64,000 bases of DNA from Saccharicrinis sp963665705 (GTDB lineage: Bacteria > Bacteroidota > Bacteroidia > Bacteroidales > Marinilabiliaceae), in the NCBI GenBank assembly GCA_963665705.1, contig OY762448.1, positions 248,001 through 312,000 of the forward strand, written 5' to 3'. The position numbers were made by a program, and so were the translations under genes. Shown one piece after another: positions 9,258 to 17,655 of this stretch (position 1 is its first letter; the number at the start of each line of letters is the position of its first letter). The notes beneath the pieces are model-generated. The model was not told the DNA's origin. It was given only the letters and a program-made list of their open reading frames with translations, and made no database searches.

Positions 9258-10220
9258 ATGAATGCTCTTGAACAATTAAAAACATATACTGTAGTAGTGG
9301 CTGACACAGGAGATTTTGAATCAATGAAAGTATTTAAACCACAAGATGCTACTACGAATCCTTCGTTGATATTAAAAGCTGTTAAGAATACCCAATATAC
9401 TCCTTTATTGGATGAAGCTGTTAGTTTTGGCAGGCAATGTGGAAAGAATACACAAGAACAATTAAGTAAGGCCTTAGATAAGGTTGCTGTAAATTTCGGA
9501 TTAGAAATATTAAACATTGTTCCAGGAAGAGTATCAACAGAAGTAGATTCCAGATTGAGTTTTGATACATCAGGGACTATTGAAAAGGCAAGAGACATTA
9601 TTAAATTATACGAAGATTCCAATATCCCTAGAGAAAAGATTCTTATTAAAATAGCATCAACATGGGAGGGGATTAAAGCAGCAGAAGAACTTGCCAAAGA
9701 AGGAGTGTATTGTAATTTAACACTGTTATTTAATAAAACTCAGGCCATAGCATGTGCAGAAGCTAAGGTTCAACTCATATCGCCATTTGTTGGGCGAATA
9801 TACGATTGGCATAAAAAAAATAGAGGAGTGAACTATATCCCTGCTGAAGAAGATCCGGGAGTTCATTCAGTGACGGAGATCTATAATTATTATAAAAAGT
9901 TTGGTTATAAAACAGAAGTTATGGGAGCGAGTTTCAGGAATATTGGTGAAATTATAGAACTTGCTGGATGTGATTTGTTAACAATTTCACCTGCTTTATT
10001 AAAAGAATTAGAAGGTTGTGGCGAAAATGTGCAATTAAAGTTGGACAAAAATAAGTCTTCTGAATTAGTTTTGAAAAAAATATCACTTACGGAAAGTGAA
10101 TTTAGGTGGGCAATGAATGAAGATGCTGTTGCTACTGAAAAACTAGCTGAAGGAATTCGAAATTTTGCAAACGATATAGTAATTCTTGAACAAATATTAT
10201 TAGAGAAACTGCTAAAATAA
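9258..10220 (+). CDS. tal: Transaldolase (type I, TalB-like)
   Basis: A 320-residue protein colinear with E. coli TalB. The early motif DATTNPSL (30-37), the Schiff-base Lys at K131 in LIKIASTWEG, and N/F residues in CNLTLLF mark the active site of the (beta/alpha)8 barrel. It transfers dihydroxyacetone from sedoheptulose-7-phosphate to glyceraldehyde-3-phosphate in the non-oxidative pentose phosphate pathway. The start at 9258 gives the canonical N terminus MNALEQLK. It is a single gene, divergent from ferritin and convergent with the peptidase, and ends before a shared hairpin. Confidence 0.95.
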   Translation: MNALEQLKTYTVVVADTGDFESMKVFKPQDATTNPSLILKAVKNTQYTPLLDEAVSFGRQCGKNTQEQLSKALDKVAVNFGLEILNIVPGRVSTEVDSRLSFDTSGTIEKARDIIKLYEDSNIPREKILIKIASTWEGIKAAEELAKEGVYCNLTLLFNKTQAIACAEAKVQLISPFVGRIYDWHKKNRGVNYIPAEEDPGVHSVTEIYNYYKKFGYKTEVMGASFRNIGEIIELAGCDLLTISPALLKELEGCGENVQLKLDKNKSSELVLKKISLTESEFRWAMNEDAVATEKLAEGIRNFANDIVILEQILLEKLLK

Positions 10221-10242
10221 ATTAAATGTTTATGATAAGGTA

Positions 10243-10285
10243 ACTCTTAGCCAAAATTAAATATTCTGGCTAAGAGTATTGTTTT
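10243..10285. terminator. Bidirectional terminator hairpin
   Basis: ACTCTTAGCCA (10244-10254) pairs perfectly with TGGCTAAGAGT (10268-10278). It lies between the convergent stops of transaldolase and the M3 peptidase and has T-rich DNA on the plus-strand 3' side. Confidence 0.8.
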
Positions 10286-12393
10286 TATATTAGACCTCTG
10301 TCTTTTAGTAAGGCCTTTTCATCAGGTTCATTTCCTTTGAAGTTGATATACATTTGCATTGCATCCTCTGTACCTCCTTTTTCAAGAATCTTTTTGCGGA
10401 ATTTTGTTGCTGTTTCTTTATCAAAAATACCTTTGTCTTCAAATGAATCAAAAGCATCAGAATCAAGAATGGCCGCCCAAATATAAGCATAGTAACCAGA
10501 AGAATAACCGCCAGAAAAAACATGCTGGAAATAAGTACTTCTATATCGAGAAACTATTTCTGGAATGAGTTTCATCTTTTTAATACAAGCTTTTTCAAAA
10601 TCATTAATGTCTCCATTAATTGGTTCTGTTAATGTATGATAATCCATATCTAAAATGGCCGCAGCTAAGTACTCGGTAGTAGCAAATCCCTGATTAAATT
10701 TGCCACTGTTCTCAATTTTAGCAATTAATTCATCAGGTATTATCTCCCCTGTTTTGTAATGTTTAGCGTAATATTTTAGTAATTCCGGATGGGTAGACCA
10801 ATGCTCCATAACTTGAGAAGGCAGTTCAACGAAGTCGCGGGGAACAGCTGTTCCTGATAAGCTTCTATAAGTACAATTGGAAAGTAGTCCGTGAAGTGAA
10901 TGTCCAAATTCATGAAATAAAGTTTCTACCTCGTCAATGCTCAGAAGTGAAGGCGTATTTTCAGTAGGGGCGGTAAAGTTACACACCATTGTAATAATTG
11001 GAGCAATGTTTTTACCATCCTTTTTCTGTTGTTTTCTGTATGAATTCATCCATGCTCCTCCTCTTTTACTTTCTCTTGGATGGAAATCCATAAATAATAT
11101 ACCTACATGAGTATCGTCAGCCTCTTTAACTTCAAAAGCAATGGCGTCAGGGTGTGGTAGAGGCAGACCTTCTTTTTTCTCAAATTTTAATCCGTAAAGT
11201 TGGTTAGCTGTATGTAAAGCCCCATCAATAACATTCTTTAATTCAAAGTATGGTCGAATTTCATTTTCATCAAGATTATATTTCTTCATTTTAACCTTTT
11301 CAGAATAATACCACCAATCCCAGGGTTGTAATTTGAAATTGCCACCTTCTTCATTAATTATTTGTTGCATATCCTTGGCCTCTTTTTTAGCTACAACCTG
11401 AGCCTTTTCCATTAATGATTCCAGTTTTTCATTAACAGCTTCCGGAGTTTTAGCCATATTTTTTTCCAGAATAAATGAAGCATGATTTTTATAACCTAAT
11501 AATTCAGCTCTTCTAATACGAAGTGAAACAATTTCAGAGATTATATTTTTATTATCGTACTCGTTATTATTATCTCCTCTGTTGATATAGGCTTTAAATA
11601 GTTTTTCTCTTAAATCCCGGTTCTCTGCATATTGTAAAAAAGGAATCATACTAGGTTTATGAGTAGTGAAAATCCATTTTCCATCGTGTCCTTTTTTTGT
11701 AGCTAATTGAGCTGCGGCATCAATCGAATTTTGTGACAAGCCTTTTAAATCAGCTTTGTTGTCTACAATCATCATGTAATTATTGGTTTCATTTAATACA
11801 TTATCACCAAATTGAAGTGTAAGTACCGCCAGTCTTCCATTAATTTTACTAAACTCTTCTTTAACATTCTCAGGAAGGTTAGCTCCTCCTCGTGCAAATG
11901 ACTCGTATGTTTCTTTAAGTAATTTAGATTCTTCTGTTGATAGCTCAAGTTGATCTTTTTGATCGTAAACTGATTTAATTTTCTCGAATAATTCTTTATT
12001 TAGAAACATAGCATCATTATGTTTTGATAATAATGGTGCAATTTCCTGGGCAATTTCTTTTATACTATCATTAGTGTTGGATCCTGTTAAATTATAAAAG
12101 ACATTGGAAACCTTTACTAAAAGGGCATCGCTATTTTCTAAGGCTTCAATTGTATTTATAAAAGAGGGGGTTTCTTTATTTTCTACAATAGTAGCAATGT
12201 TTTTATTTTGTTCTTCCATACCTTTAATAAAAGCAGGCATATAATGACTGTTTTTTATTTTTTCGAAGGGTGCAATTTTATATGGTGTATTATACTCCAC
12301 CAAAAAAGGATTTGTTTCCATTTTGTTTTTCGTTTTACATGACCCTAAAAACAATAGAGCTGTAATTGTAAAAAATAATATTTTTTGCATCAT
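10285..12393 (-). CDS. dcp: M3-family peptidyl-dipeptidase (Dcp-like) lipoprotein
   Basis: The 702-residue product begins with a lipoprotein signal (lipobox LGSC, Cys19). Residues ~30-250 form the helical N-terminal half of the M3 fold. The zinc site is HEFGH at 494-498 with a further Glu near residue 523 (in PRDFVELPSQ), the canonical M3A ligands. Length and motifs match Dcp/oligopeptidase A, which releases dipeptides from the C terminus of short peptides. The lipobox places it at an envelope membrane, so it likely processes imported peptides in the periplasm. Two consecutive ATGs (12393 and 12390) could serve as start. Confidence 0.9.
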   Translation of the reverse strand: MMQKILFFTITALLFLGSCKTKNKMETNPFLVEYNTPYKIAPFEKIKNSHYMPAFIKGMEEQNKNIATIVENKETPSFINTIEALENSDALLVKVSNVFYNLTGSNTNDSIKEIAQEIAPLLSKHNDAMFLNKELFEKIKSVYDQKDQLELSTEESKLLKETYESFARGGANLPENVKEEFSKINGRLAVLTLQFGDNVLNETNNYMMIVDNKADLKGLSQNSIDAAAQLATKKGHDGKWIFTTHKPSMIPFLQYAENRDLREKLFKAYINRGDNNNEYDNKNIISEIVSLRIRRAELLGYKNHASFILEKNMAKTPEAVNEKLESLMEKAQVVAKKEAKDMQQIINEEGGNFKLQPWDWWYYSEKVKMKKYNLDENEIRPYFELKNVIDGALHTANQLYGLKFEKKEGLPLPHPDAIAFEVKEADDTHVGILFMDFHPRESKRGGAWMNSYRKQQKKDGKNIAPIITMVCNFTAPTENTPSLLSIDEVETLFHEFGHSLHGLLSNCTYRSLSGTAVPRDFVELPSQVMEHWSTHPELLKYYAKHYKTGEIIPDELIAKIENSGKFNQGFATTEYLAAAILDMDYHTLTEPINGDINDFEKACIKKMKLIPEIVSRYRSTYFQHVFSGGYSSGYYAYIWAAILDSDAFDSFEDKGIFDKETATKFRKKILEKGGTEDAMQMYINFKGNEPDEKALLKDRGLI

Positions 12394-12775
12394 TAGGTAA
12401 TTTAATAAGTAATTGAATGCAAAAATATGAATTTTACTACTAGTTTTTAATGATGTATGGCATTAATATATGTATGAGTTGGAATATAAGTTCTGATTTT
12501 ACATTATTTAACATTAGTTTGTAACGATATGAAATATATGTTGTTGTTTAGCTTATGGTTTTTTAATTTTTTTGGGTAAGGTTTTGTAAGATAATTAATG
12601 CTATTTGCCTGAAAATTAGTCATTAGAGAAATAATTCTTTAATTAAAAATAGGGCGTTCTTATATGTGTTTGTGTTATATAACATCTTGATATAGAAATA
12701 TTTTACGGTTTTTTTATATGTTGTAAAACAATCTTTTTTTTAGAGTTATTTTAAGGTTTCGGTGATATTAAATTT
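12394..12775. other. AT-rich intergenic region without gene
   Basis: About 380 bp of very AT-rich DNA between the divergently transcribed peptidase and the methylmalonyl operon. Nothing coding or structured was recognised; it should hold both promoters. Confidence 0.5.
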
Positions 12776-12783
12776 TATTTTTG
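12776..12783 (+). promoter_or_regulatory. Candidate -7 element of the methylmalonyl operon
   Basis: TATTTTTG matches the Bacteroidota -7 consensus TAnnTTTG and lies 140 bp upstream of the epimerase ATG. No good TTTG at -33 is present, so support is limited. Confidence 0.35.
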
Positions 12784-12922
12784 TAGCTCGATTTTATTAA
12801 ACAATAAATTGAATTGAATTTTATATGTATAAAACCATAAAAATTACTGTCACGAGAATAGTCTTTTTTATATTGAGATACATATAAAATAATATATTAT
12901 TACACATAAAATTTAAAATAAT

Positions 12923-13333
12923 ATGAAGCCATCGCACATTGAGCACATTGGTATTGCTGTTAAAAGTTTAGATGAAGCAATTCCTTTTTATGAAAAAGCA
13001 TTCGGATTAGAATGTTATGCAGTTGAAGAAGTGCCAGAACAAAAAGTGAAAACTGCTTTTTTTATGGTAGGACAAACTAAAATAGAATTGTTGCAATCAA
13101 CAGATCCAGAAGGCCCTGTTGGTAAATTTATTGAAAAAAAGGGAGAAGGAGTTCATCATGTTGCTTTTGCAGTAGAAAATTTAGCTGAACAATTAATTTC
13201 AATTCAGGATGCAGGGGTTAAGGTTATTGATAAAACACCACGTAAGGGAGCAGAAGGTTTAAATATTGGTTTCTTGCATCCTAAATCAACATTTGGTGTT
13301 CTTACAGAGCTGTGTGAAGATCCTTCTAAGTAA
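12923..13333 (+). CDS. mce: Methylmalonyl-CoA epimerase
   Basis: A 136-residue glyoxalase-fold (VOC) protein. H8 in HIEHIGIAV, the His pair in GVHHVAFAV and the Glu in VLTELCED provide the metal ligands of methylmalonyl-CoA epimerase. It interconverts the (S) and (R) forms of methylmalonyl-CoA, linking B12-dependent mutase product to the decarboxylase encoded immediately downstream (24 bp gap). This position at the head of the decarboxylase operon supports the assignment. The B12 requirement of the pathway fits the cobalamin genes found later in the window. Confidence 0.93.
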   Translation: MKPSHIEHIGIAVKSLDEAIPFYEKAFGLECYAVEEVPEQKVKTAFFMVGQTKIELLQSTDPEGPVGKFIEKKGEGVHHVAFAVENLAEQLISIQDAGVKVIDKTPRKGAEGLNIGFLHPKSTFGVLTELCEDPSK

Positions 13334-13357
13334 TTAATTATTTTATAATAAGATTCA

Positions 13358-14917
13358 ATGTCTAATCAAGATAAAATTAAAAAACTAATTGATCTTCGAA
13401 CAGAAGCTAAATTAGGTGGTGGTCAAAAAAGAATTGATAGCCAACATGCTAAAGGAAAAATGACTGCCCGTGAGCGTATTGAGATGCTTGTTGATGATGG
13501 TAGTTTTGAGGAGTTTGATATGTTTGTTACACACCGTTGTGTAAACTTTGGAATGGAGAAGACCAAGTTTTTAGGTGATGGTGTTGTGACCGGGCAAGGT
13601 ACCATTGATGGAAGAGTTGTTTTCCTTTTTGCTCAGGATTTTACTGTTTATGGAGGTTCATTATCTGAAACTTTTGCACTAAAGATTTGTAAGGTAATGG
13701 ATATGGCCATGAAAGTTGGTGCGCCTTTAATAGGTATCAATGATAGTGGTGGTGCTCGTATTCAGGAAGGTGTCACTTCTTTAGCGGGTTATGCTGAGAT
13801 TTTCCAACGTAATATTGAAGCTTCGGGTGTAATTCCTCAGATTTCAGCCATTTTTGGTCCTTGTGCTGGTGGTGCTGTATATTCTCCAGCGCTTACTGAC
13901 TTTATTATGATGACTGAAAATTCTAGTTATATGTTTGTTACCGGACCTAAGGTAGTTAAAACAGTAACAGGAGAAGATATAACAACTGAAGATCTTGGAG
14001 GTGCTTCTGTTCATGCTTCGAAATCAGGTGTGTCTCATTTTAAATTAGATAATGAAGAAGAAGGTATTTTACTAATCAGAAAATTACTTTCATACTTGCC
14101 TCAAAATAATTTAGAAGAGGCTCCAATGCTTGAGGCTACTGATCCAATAGATCGATTAGATGATGCTTTAAATGCTATTATCCCAGATAATCCTAACCAG
14201 CCATATGACATGAAAGATGTTATTTATACAATGGCTGACCATAATGAGTTTCTTGAAGTTCACCGTAACTATGCTAAGAATATTATTGTAGGTTTCTGTA
14301 GAATGGGTGGACAGTCTGTTGGTGTTGTTGCAAACCAGCCTAGTTTCCTTGCTGGGGTATTAGATTGTGATGCTTCAAGAAAGGCAGCTCGTTTTGTTCG
14401 TTTTTGTGACGCTTTCAATATTCCTATTCTTACTTTAGTTGATGTTCCTGGATTCTTACCTGGTAGTGGACAAGAATATGCCGGTATTATTACGCATGGT
14501 GCTAAATTGATGTTTGCTTATGGAGAGGCTACTGTGCCTAAAATTACAGTTACACTTCGTAAGTCGTATGGTGGTGCTCATGATGTGATGAGTTGTAAGC
14601 AATTAAGAGGTGACCTAAATTACGCTTGGCCTACAGCTGAAATTGCAGTAATGGGTGGAAAAGGTGCTATTGAGGTTCTTGAAGGGCGCGCTATGTCTAA
14701 AATTGAAGATCCGGAAGAAAAAGCGAAATATTTTGCCGAGAAAGAAGCTGAATATGTTGATAAATTTGCAAATCCTTATCAAGCTGCAGCTTATGGTTAT
14801 ATTGATGATGTTATTGAACCAAGAAATTCTCGCTTTAGAATTATTAGAGGTTTTCAAGGTCTTCAAACCAAAAAATTAAGTTTGCCTCCAAAGAAACACG
14901 GAAATATTCCATTGTAA
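13358..14917 (+). CDS. mmdA: Methylmalonyl-CoA decarboxylase alpha subunit (carboxyltransferase)
   Basis: The 519-residue protein is a full-length biotin-dependent acyl-CoA carboxyltransferase. The first crotonase-like half contains NDSGGARIQEG and FGPCAGGAVYSPAL, which form the oxyanion holes for CoA thioester and biotin; the second half contains VDVPGFLPG and KSYGGAHDVM. It is homologous to propionyl-CoA carboxylase beta. With no biotin carboxylase in the operon but with OadG- and OadB-like genes next to it, it acts as the alpha subunit of the Na+-translocating decarboxylase, moving CO2 from methylmalonyl-CoA to biotin. Confidence 0.93.
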   Translation: MSNQDKIKKLIDLRTEAKLGGGQKRIDSQHAKGKMTARERIEMLVDDGSFEEFDMFVTHRCVNFGMEKTKFLGDGVVTGQGTIDGRVVFLFAQDFTVYGGSLSETFALKICKVMDMAMKVGAPLIGINDSGGARIQEGVTSLAGYAEIFQRNIEASGVIPQISAIFGPCAGGAVYSPALTDFIMMTENSSYMFVTGPKVVKTVTGEDITTEDLGGASVHASKSGVSHFKLDNEEEGILLIRKLLSYLPQNNLEEAPMLEATDPIDRLDDALNAIIPDNPNQPYDMKDVIYTMADHNEFLEVHRNYAKNIIVGFCRMGGQSVGVVANQPSFLAGVLDCDASRKAARFVRFCDAFNIPILTLVDVPGFLPGSGQEYAGIITHGAKLMFAYGEATVPKITVTLRKSYGGAHDVMSCKQLRGDLNYAWPTAEIAVMGGKGAIEVLEGRAMSKIEDPEEKAKYFAEKEAEYVDKFANPYQAAAYGYIDDVIEPRNSRFRIIRGFQGLQTKKLSLPPKKHGNIPL

Positions 14918-14935
14918 TAACTAAAATAAGTAAAA

Positions 14936-15283
14936 ATGAGTTTTTTAATTGTTGATTCCACTACGTGGACAATTACAATCCTGGGTTGGGTGATTGTTTT
15001 TGCAGCCTTACTTTTTTTAGTAGGAATATTTTTATTGGTGCCAAAAATTATTCATGCTGGTATCAGAAAAAGTCTTAAGGAAAAAGGTAAAGCCAATGTT
15101 ACGGACGATCAACTGGAAATATCCGGTGAAACCAATGCTGTGATAGCAACTGCATTGTATATGTACTTAAATGAAAATCATGATGACGAAAGTAATGTGA
15201 TTACTATTAAGCAAGTGCGTAAACGTTATTCTCCATGGAGTTCTAAGCTTTATGGAATGAATAATATGGGTTTTCCAAAATAA
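14936..15283 (+). CDS. mmdD: Decarboxylase delta/gamma subunit (OadG family)
   Basis: A 115-residue protein with one N-terminal transmembrane helix (about 12-36) followed by a charged, soluble tail, the layout of OadG/MmdD. It holds the cytoplasmic carboxyltransferase and biotin protein to the membrane beta subunit. Its place between mmdA (18 bp upstream) and the biotin carrier (18 bp downstream) is the usual gene order. Sequence conservation in this family is low, so the call rests on size, topology and context. Confidence 0.85.
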   Translation: MSFLIVDSTTWTITILGWVIVFAALLFLVGIFLLVPKIIHAGIRKSLKEKGKANVTDDQLEISGETNAVIATALYMYLNENHDDESNVITIKQVRKRYSPWSSKLYGMNNMGFPK

Positions 15284-15301
15284 TCGTAAATAATATTAGA
15301 A

Positions 15302-15724
15302 ATGAAGAAATTTGATTTTACCGTAAATGGTAATAAATATAATGTAGAAGTAAAGGATTTTGAGGATTCTTTAGCTACTATAGTTGTAAATGGAACCACT
15401 TACGAAGTTGAAGTTCGTCAGGAGGTTAAAAAAACAAAAACTCCTAAATTAGTTCGTAGTGCAGTAGTAAGTAAACCGGGTGAAGGCGCAGTGCCAAATA
15501 AGGCTACAGGTGCAGGGGCAATTAAAGCGCCACTTCCAGGTAATATCTTTAAAATTAATGTTGCAGTAGGTGATGCTGTAAAAAAAGGTGACGTATTACT
15601 TATTATGGAAGCCATGAAAATGGAGAATAATGTTTTGGCAGAGAAAGATGCTGTTGTAAAAAGCATTAAAGTCGGTTTAGGTGATGCAGTTCTTCAAAAT
15701 GATATATTAATAGAATTTGAATAA
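15302..15724 (+). CDS. mmdC: Biotin carboxyl carrier subunit
   Basis: The 140-residue protein ends in a biotinyl domain with the motif EAMKMEN; K106 is the biotin attachment site. A linker of ~25 residues rich in Ala, Gly, Pro and Lys (about 55-78) joins it to an N-terminal beta-rich segment. It shuttles the carboxyl group from MmdA to the membrane subunit MmdB. It directly precedes mmdB, whose ATG lies 1 bp after this stop codon. Confidence 0.93.
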   Translation: MKKFDFTVNGNKYNVEVKDFEDSLATIVVNGTTYEVEVRQEVKKTKTPKLVRSAVVSKPGEGAVPNKATGAGAIKAPLPGNIFKINVAVGDAVKKGDVLLIMEAMKMENNVLAEKDAVVKSIKVGLGDAVLQNDILIEFE

Positions 15725-15725
15725 C

Positions 15726-16976
15726 ATGAGGAAGTTAGTAACATTTTATTTTGCTGTAGCCATATTGTTTTGTTTTCAAATAGCTTTTGGAACAGACATA
15801 AGTGCTGCTGTCGATTCTACAGCTGGGTCTACTGGTGGTGGAATTGTACAGGGATTAAGTTCTTTGTGGGAGTTTACTGGTTTTGCTAATGTGCATTATA
15901 CGCATATTATTATGATTGCTGTAGGTTTGTTTTTTATCTTTCTTGCAATCAAATATGATTACGAACCATTGTTGTTGATACCTATTGGTACAGGTGTAAT
16001 ACTTGGAAATATTCCGTTTTTAGCAGGATATAAAATTGGTATCTATGAAGAAGGTTCTGTGTTGAGTTATTTGTATTTTGGTGTAAAGCAGGGAGTTTAT
16101 CCTCCTTTGATCTTTTTGGGAATTGGTGCGATGACAGATTTTTCATCGTTAATTTCTAACCCAAAGTTAATGATTTTAGGAGCGGCTGCTCAGGTTGGAA
16201 TATTTGGTACTTTTTTAGGTGCCTCTGCTTTAGGATTTATGCCTAATGAGGCTGGTGCAATTGCTATTATTGGTGGTGCCGATGGTCCTACTGCGATTTT
16301 CTTATCTTCTAAATTAGCACCACATTTAATGGGTGCTATTGCAATTGCAGCCTATTCATATATGGCTTTGGTTCCAGTTATACAACCTCCAATTATGAGA
16401 TTGTTGGTTCCTAAAAAGGAACGTGCAATTAGAATGAAACCACCTAGAGCGGTTTCAACAACAGAAAAAATTCTGTTTCCTTTAATTGGATTATTGTTAA
16501 CAACATTTATATCACCATCAGCCTTACCTCTTTTAGGTATGTTGTTCTTTGGTAATTTATTAAAAGAATCAGGTGTTACAGAAAGATTGGCTGATACAGC
16601 TCGTAATTCATTAATTAATATTATTACTATTTTATTAGGAATTACTGTTGGTGCATCCACTCAGGCTGATGTGTTTTTAACTTTAGATTCTATTAAGATA
16701 TTTGGTTTAGGAGCTTTATCGTTTGTAATAGCTACTGCCGGAGGTTTAATATTTGCCAGGTTGTTGAATTTAGTCCTTAGAAAGGATAATAAAATTAATC
16801 CGCTTATTGGGGCAGCTGGAGTATCTGCTGTGCCAGATTCTGCTCGTGTAGTACAGGTGGAAGGCTTAAAAACAGATCCTACGAATCACCTGTTGATGCA
16901 TGCAATGGCTCCAAATGTGTCTGGAGTGATTGGATCTGCAGTTGCTGCAGGTATTATGTTGAGCTTTTTAATGTAA
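15726..16976 (+). CDS. mmdB: Na+-translocating decarboxylase beta subunit
   Basis: A polytopic protein of 416 residues homologous to OadB. The conserved GGADGPTAIFL segment contains the Asp known from OadB to take part in Na+ transport, and a later PDSARVVQ motif is also typical. It decarboxylates carboxybiotin and exports Na+. The frame extends upstream to a TTG at 15717 inside the previous gene, but the ATG at 15726 gives a signal-like N terminus (MRKLVTFYF) and is preferred. It is the last gene of the operon. Confidence 0.93.
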   Translation: MRKLVTFYFAVAILFCFQIAFGTDISAAVDSTAGSTGGGIVQGLSSLWEFTGFANVHYTHIIMIAVGLFFIFLAIKYDYEPLLLIPIGTGVILGNIPFLAGYKIGIYEEGSVLSYLYFGVKQGVYPPLIFLGIGAMTDFSSLISNPKLMILGAAAQVGIFGTFLGASALGFMPNEAGAIAIIGGADGPTAIFLSSKLAPHLMGAIAIAAYSYMALVPVIQPPIMRLLVPKKERAIRMKPPRAVSTTEKILFPLIGLLLTTFISPSALPLLGMLFFGNLLKESGVTERLADTARNSLINIITILLGITVGASTQADVFLTLDSIKIFGLGALSFVIATAGGLIFARLLNLVLRKDNKINPLIGAAGVSAVPDSARVVQVEGLKTDPTNHLLMHAMAPNVSGVIGSAVAAGIMLSFLM

Positions 16977-17017
16977 TTAAATAACGTTTGTTGGGTTAAT
17001 TCCCCATAAAATATATA

Positions 17018-17048
17018 AAGGCTGTCTTTCGTAAGGCAGCCTTTTTTG
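17018..17048 (+). terminator. Terminator of the methylmalonyl decarboxylase operon
   Basis: AAGGCTGTCTT and AAGGCAGCCTT pair over 11 bp (one G-U) with a short TCG-type loop and are followed by TTTTTT. Confidence 0.88.
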
Positions 17049-17120
17049 TTTAGTGCTAATAAATGTAGGTTGAAAAAATGGTTATATAATAATAGTTGAG
17101 CGTTGTTGTGTTTTTTTTTT

Positions 17121-17295
17121 GGGGGTGTAGTTTAAATATAGATATATTTATGGTTGCGTGCAGTTATGTTGAGGGGGTGTTAGTATGAATATATGTTAAA
17201 AATATAAATTTTTGATAAAAATTACATATTTACACCTGAAGTGATTTATTAACGTAAATAACACGTATATAGGCATGTATGGGTGGGTGTTGTAG
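17121..17295 (+). repeat. Three G-rich motifs upstream of the first susC promoter
   Basis: GGGGGTGTAG (17121-17130), GGGGGTGTTAG (17173-17183) and GGGTGGGTGTTGTAG (17281-17295) stand out in very AT-rich DNA and point the same way. They end ~50 bp before the candidate promoter. They could be protein-binding sites; this is inference only. Apart from these motifs the 17049-17340 stretch shows no gene. Confidence 0.4.
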
Positions 17296-17347
17296 GTTTG
17301 TGTCTGGTTTTAAGATATATTATTGTTAAATTGTGTCTTGTTGGTTT

Positions 17348-17377
17348 TTTGTCACTTAGAATTTTGTTATATATTTG
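17348..17377 (+). promoter_or_regulatory. Promoter of the first SusC/SusD unit
   Basis: TTTG (17348-17351), an 18-bp spacer and TATATTTG (17370-17377) fit the Bacteroidota -33/-7 consensus. Transcription would start near 17383, giving a ~273-nt leader. Confidence 0.6.
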
Positions 17378-17382
17378 TCGAT

Positions 17383-17655
17383 AAGTTTACGAATTATAAG
17401 TGTTCCCCCACTTTTGTAAATGAATTAGTAACTCACATAAATTACCAATTAATAAAAACCTTTAATCTGTATGGAAGTCATATTACAAAAATTACATTTT
17501 TCTTAATAGAGTTTAGTTCTTAATCTCATGAATAGGATTGATATTTTAAATCCTCTGATTCTTAATGACAAGAAGCGTTGTGCTTACTTGTTCGTCTTAT
17601 TATAAAGTTATCTATATAGTTAAATACACAATTATTAATTTAAACCTTTTGTTTT
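17383..17655 (+). promoter_or_regulatory. Long structured leader of susC unit 1
   Basis: The leader shares its parts with the leader at 22744-23019. A hairpin AAGTG/CACTT with a C-rich loop lies at 17398-17413. A short ORF lies at 17471-17506. A stem ACAAG/CTTGT, extended by AAGC/GCTT with a bulged A, lies at 17568-17591. The final ~30 bases before the ATG are nearly identical in both. An extra hairpin AGGATT/AATCCT is at 17534-17554. Matching order and spacing suggest a cis-acting RNA element; its ligand or partner is unknown. Confidence 0.5.
17471..17506 (+). CDS. Short upstream ORF in susC leader 1 (candidate leader peptide)
   Basis: ATG followed by ten sense codons and TAA encodes MEVILQKLHFS. 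Its ATG is preceded by AACCTTTAATCTGT, close in form to AACCTTTTGTTTT in front of the susC ATG itself. A similar short ORF sits at the same relative place in the second leader. Translation is inferred, not shown. Confidence 0.3.
   Translation: MEVILQKLHFS

Noticed and set aside
15717..15725. TTG start for mmdB
   Set aside because: The ATG nine bases downstream gives a normal N terminus and a short intergenic step after mmdC.
17323..17523. 66-codon ORF across the susC 1 promoter and leader
   Set aside because: It overlaps the predicted promoter and has no recognisable product; the shorter ORF at 17471 has better positional support.
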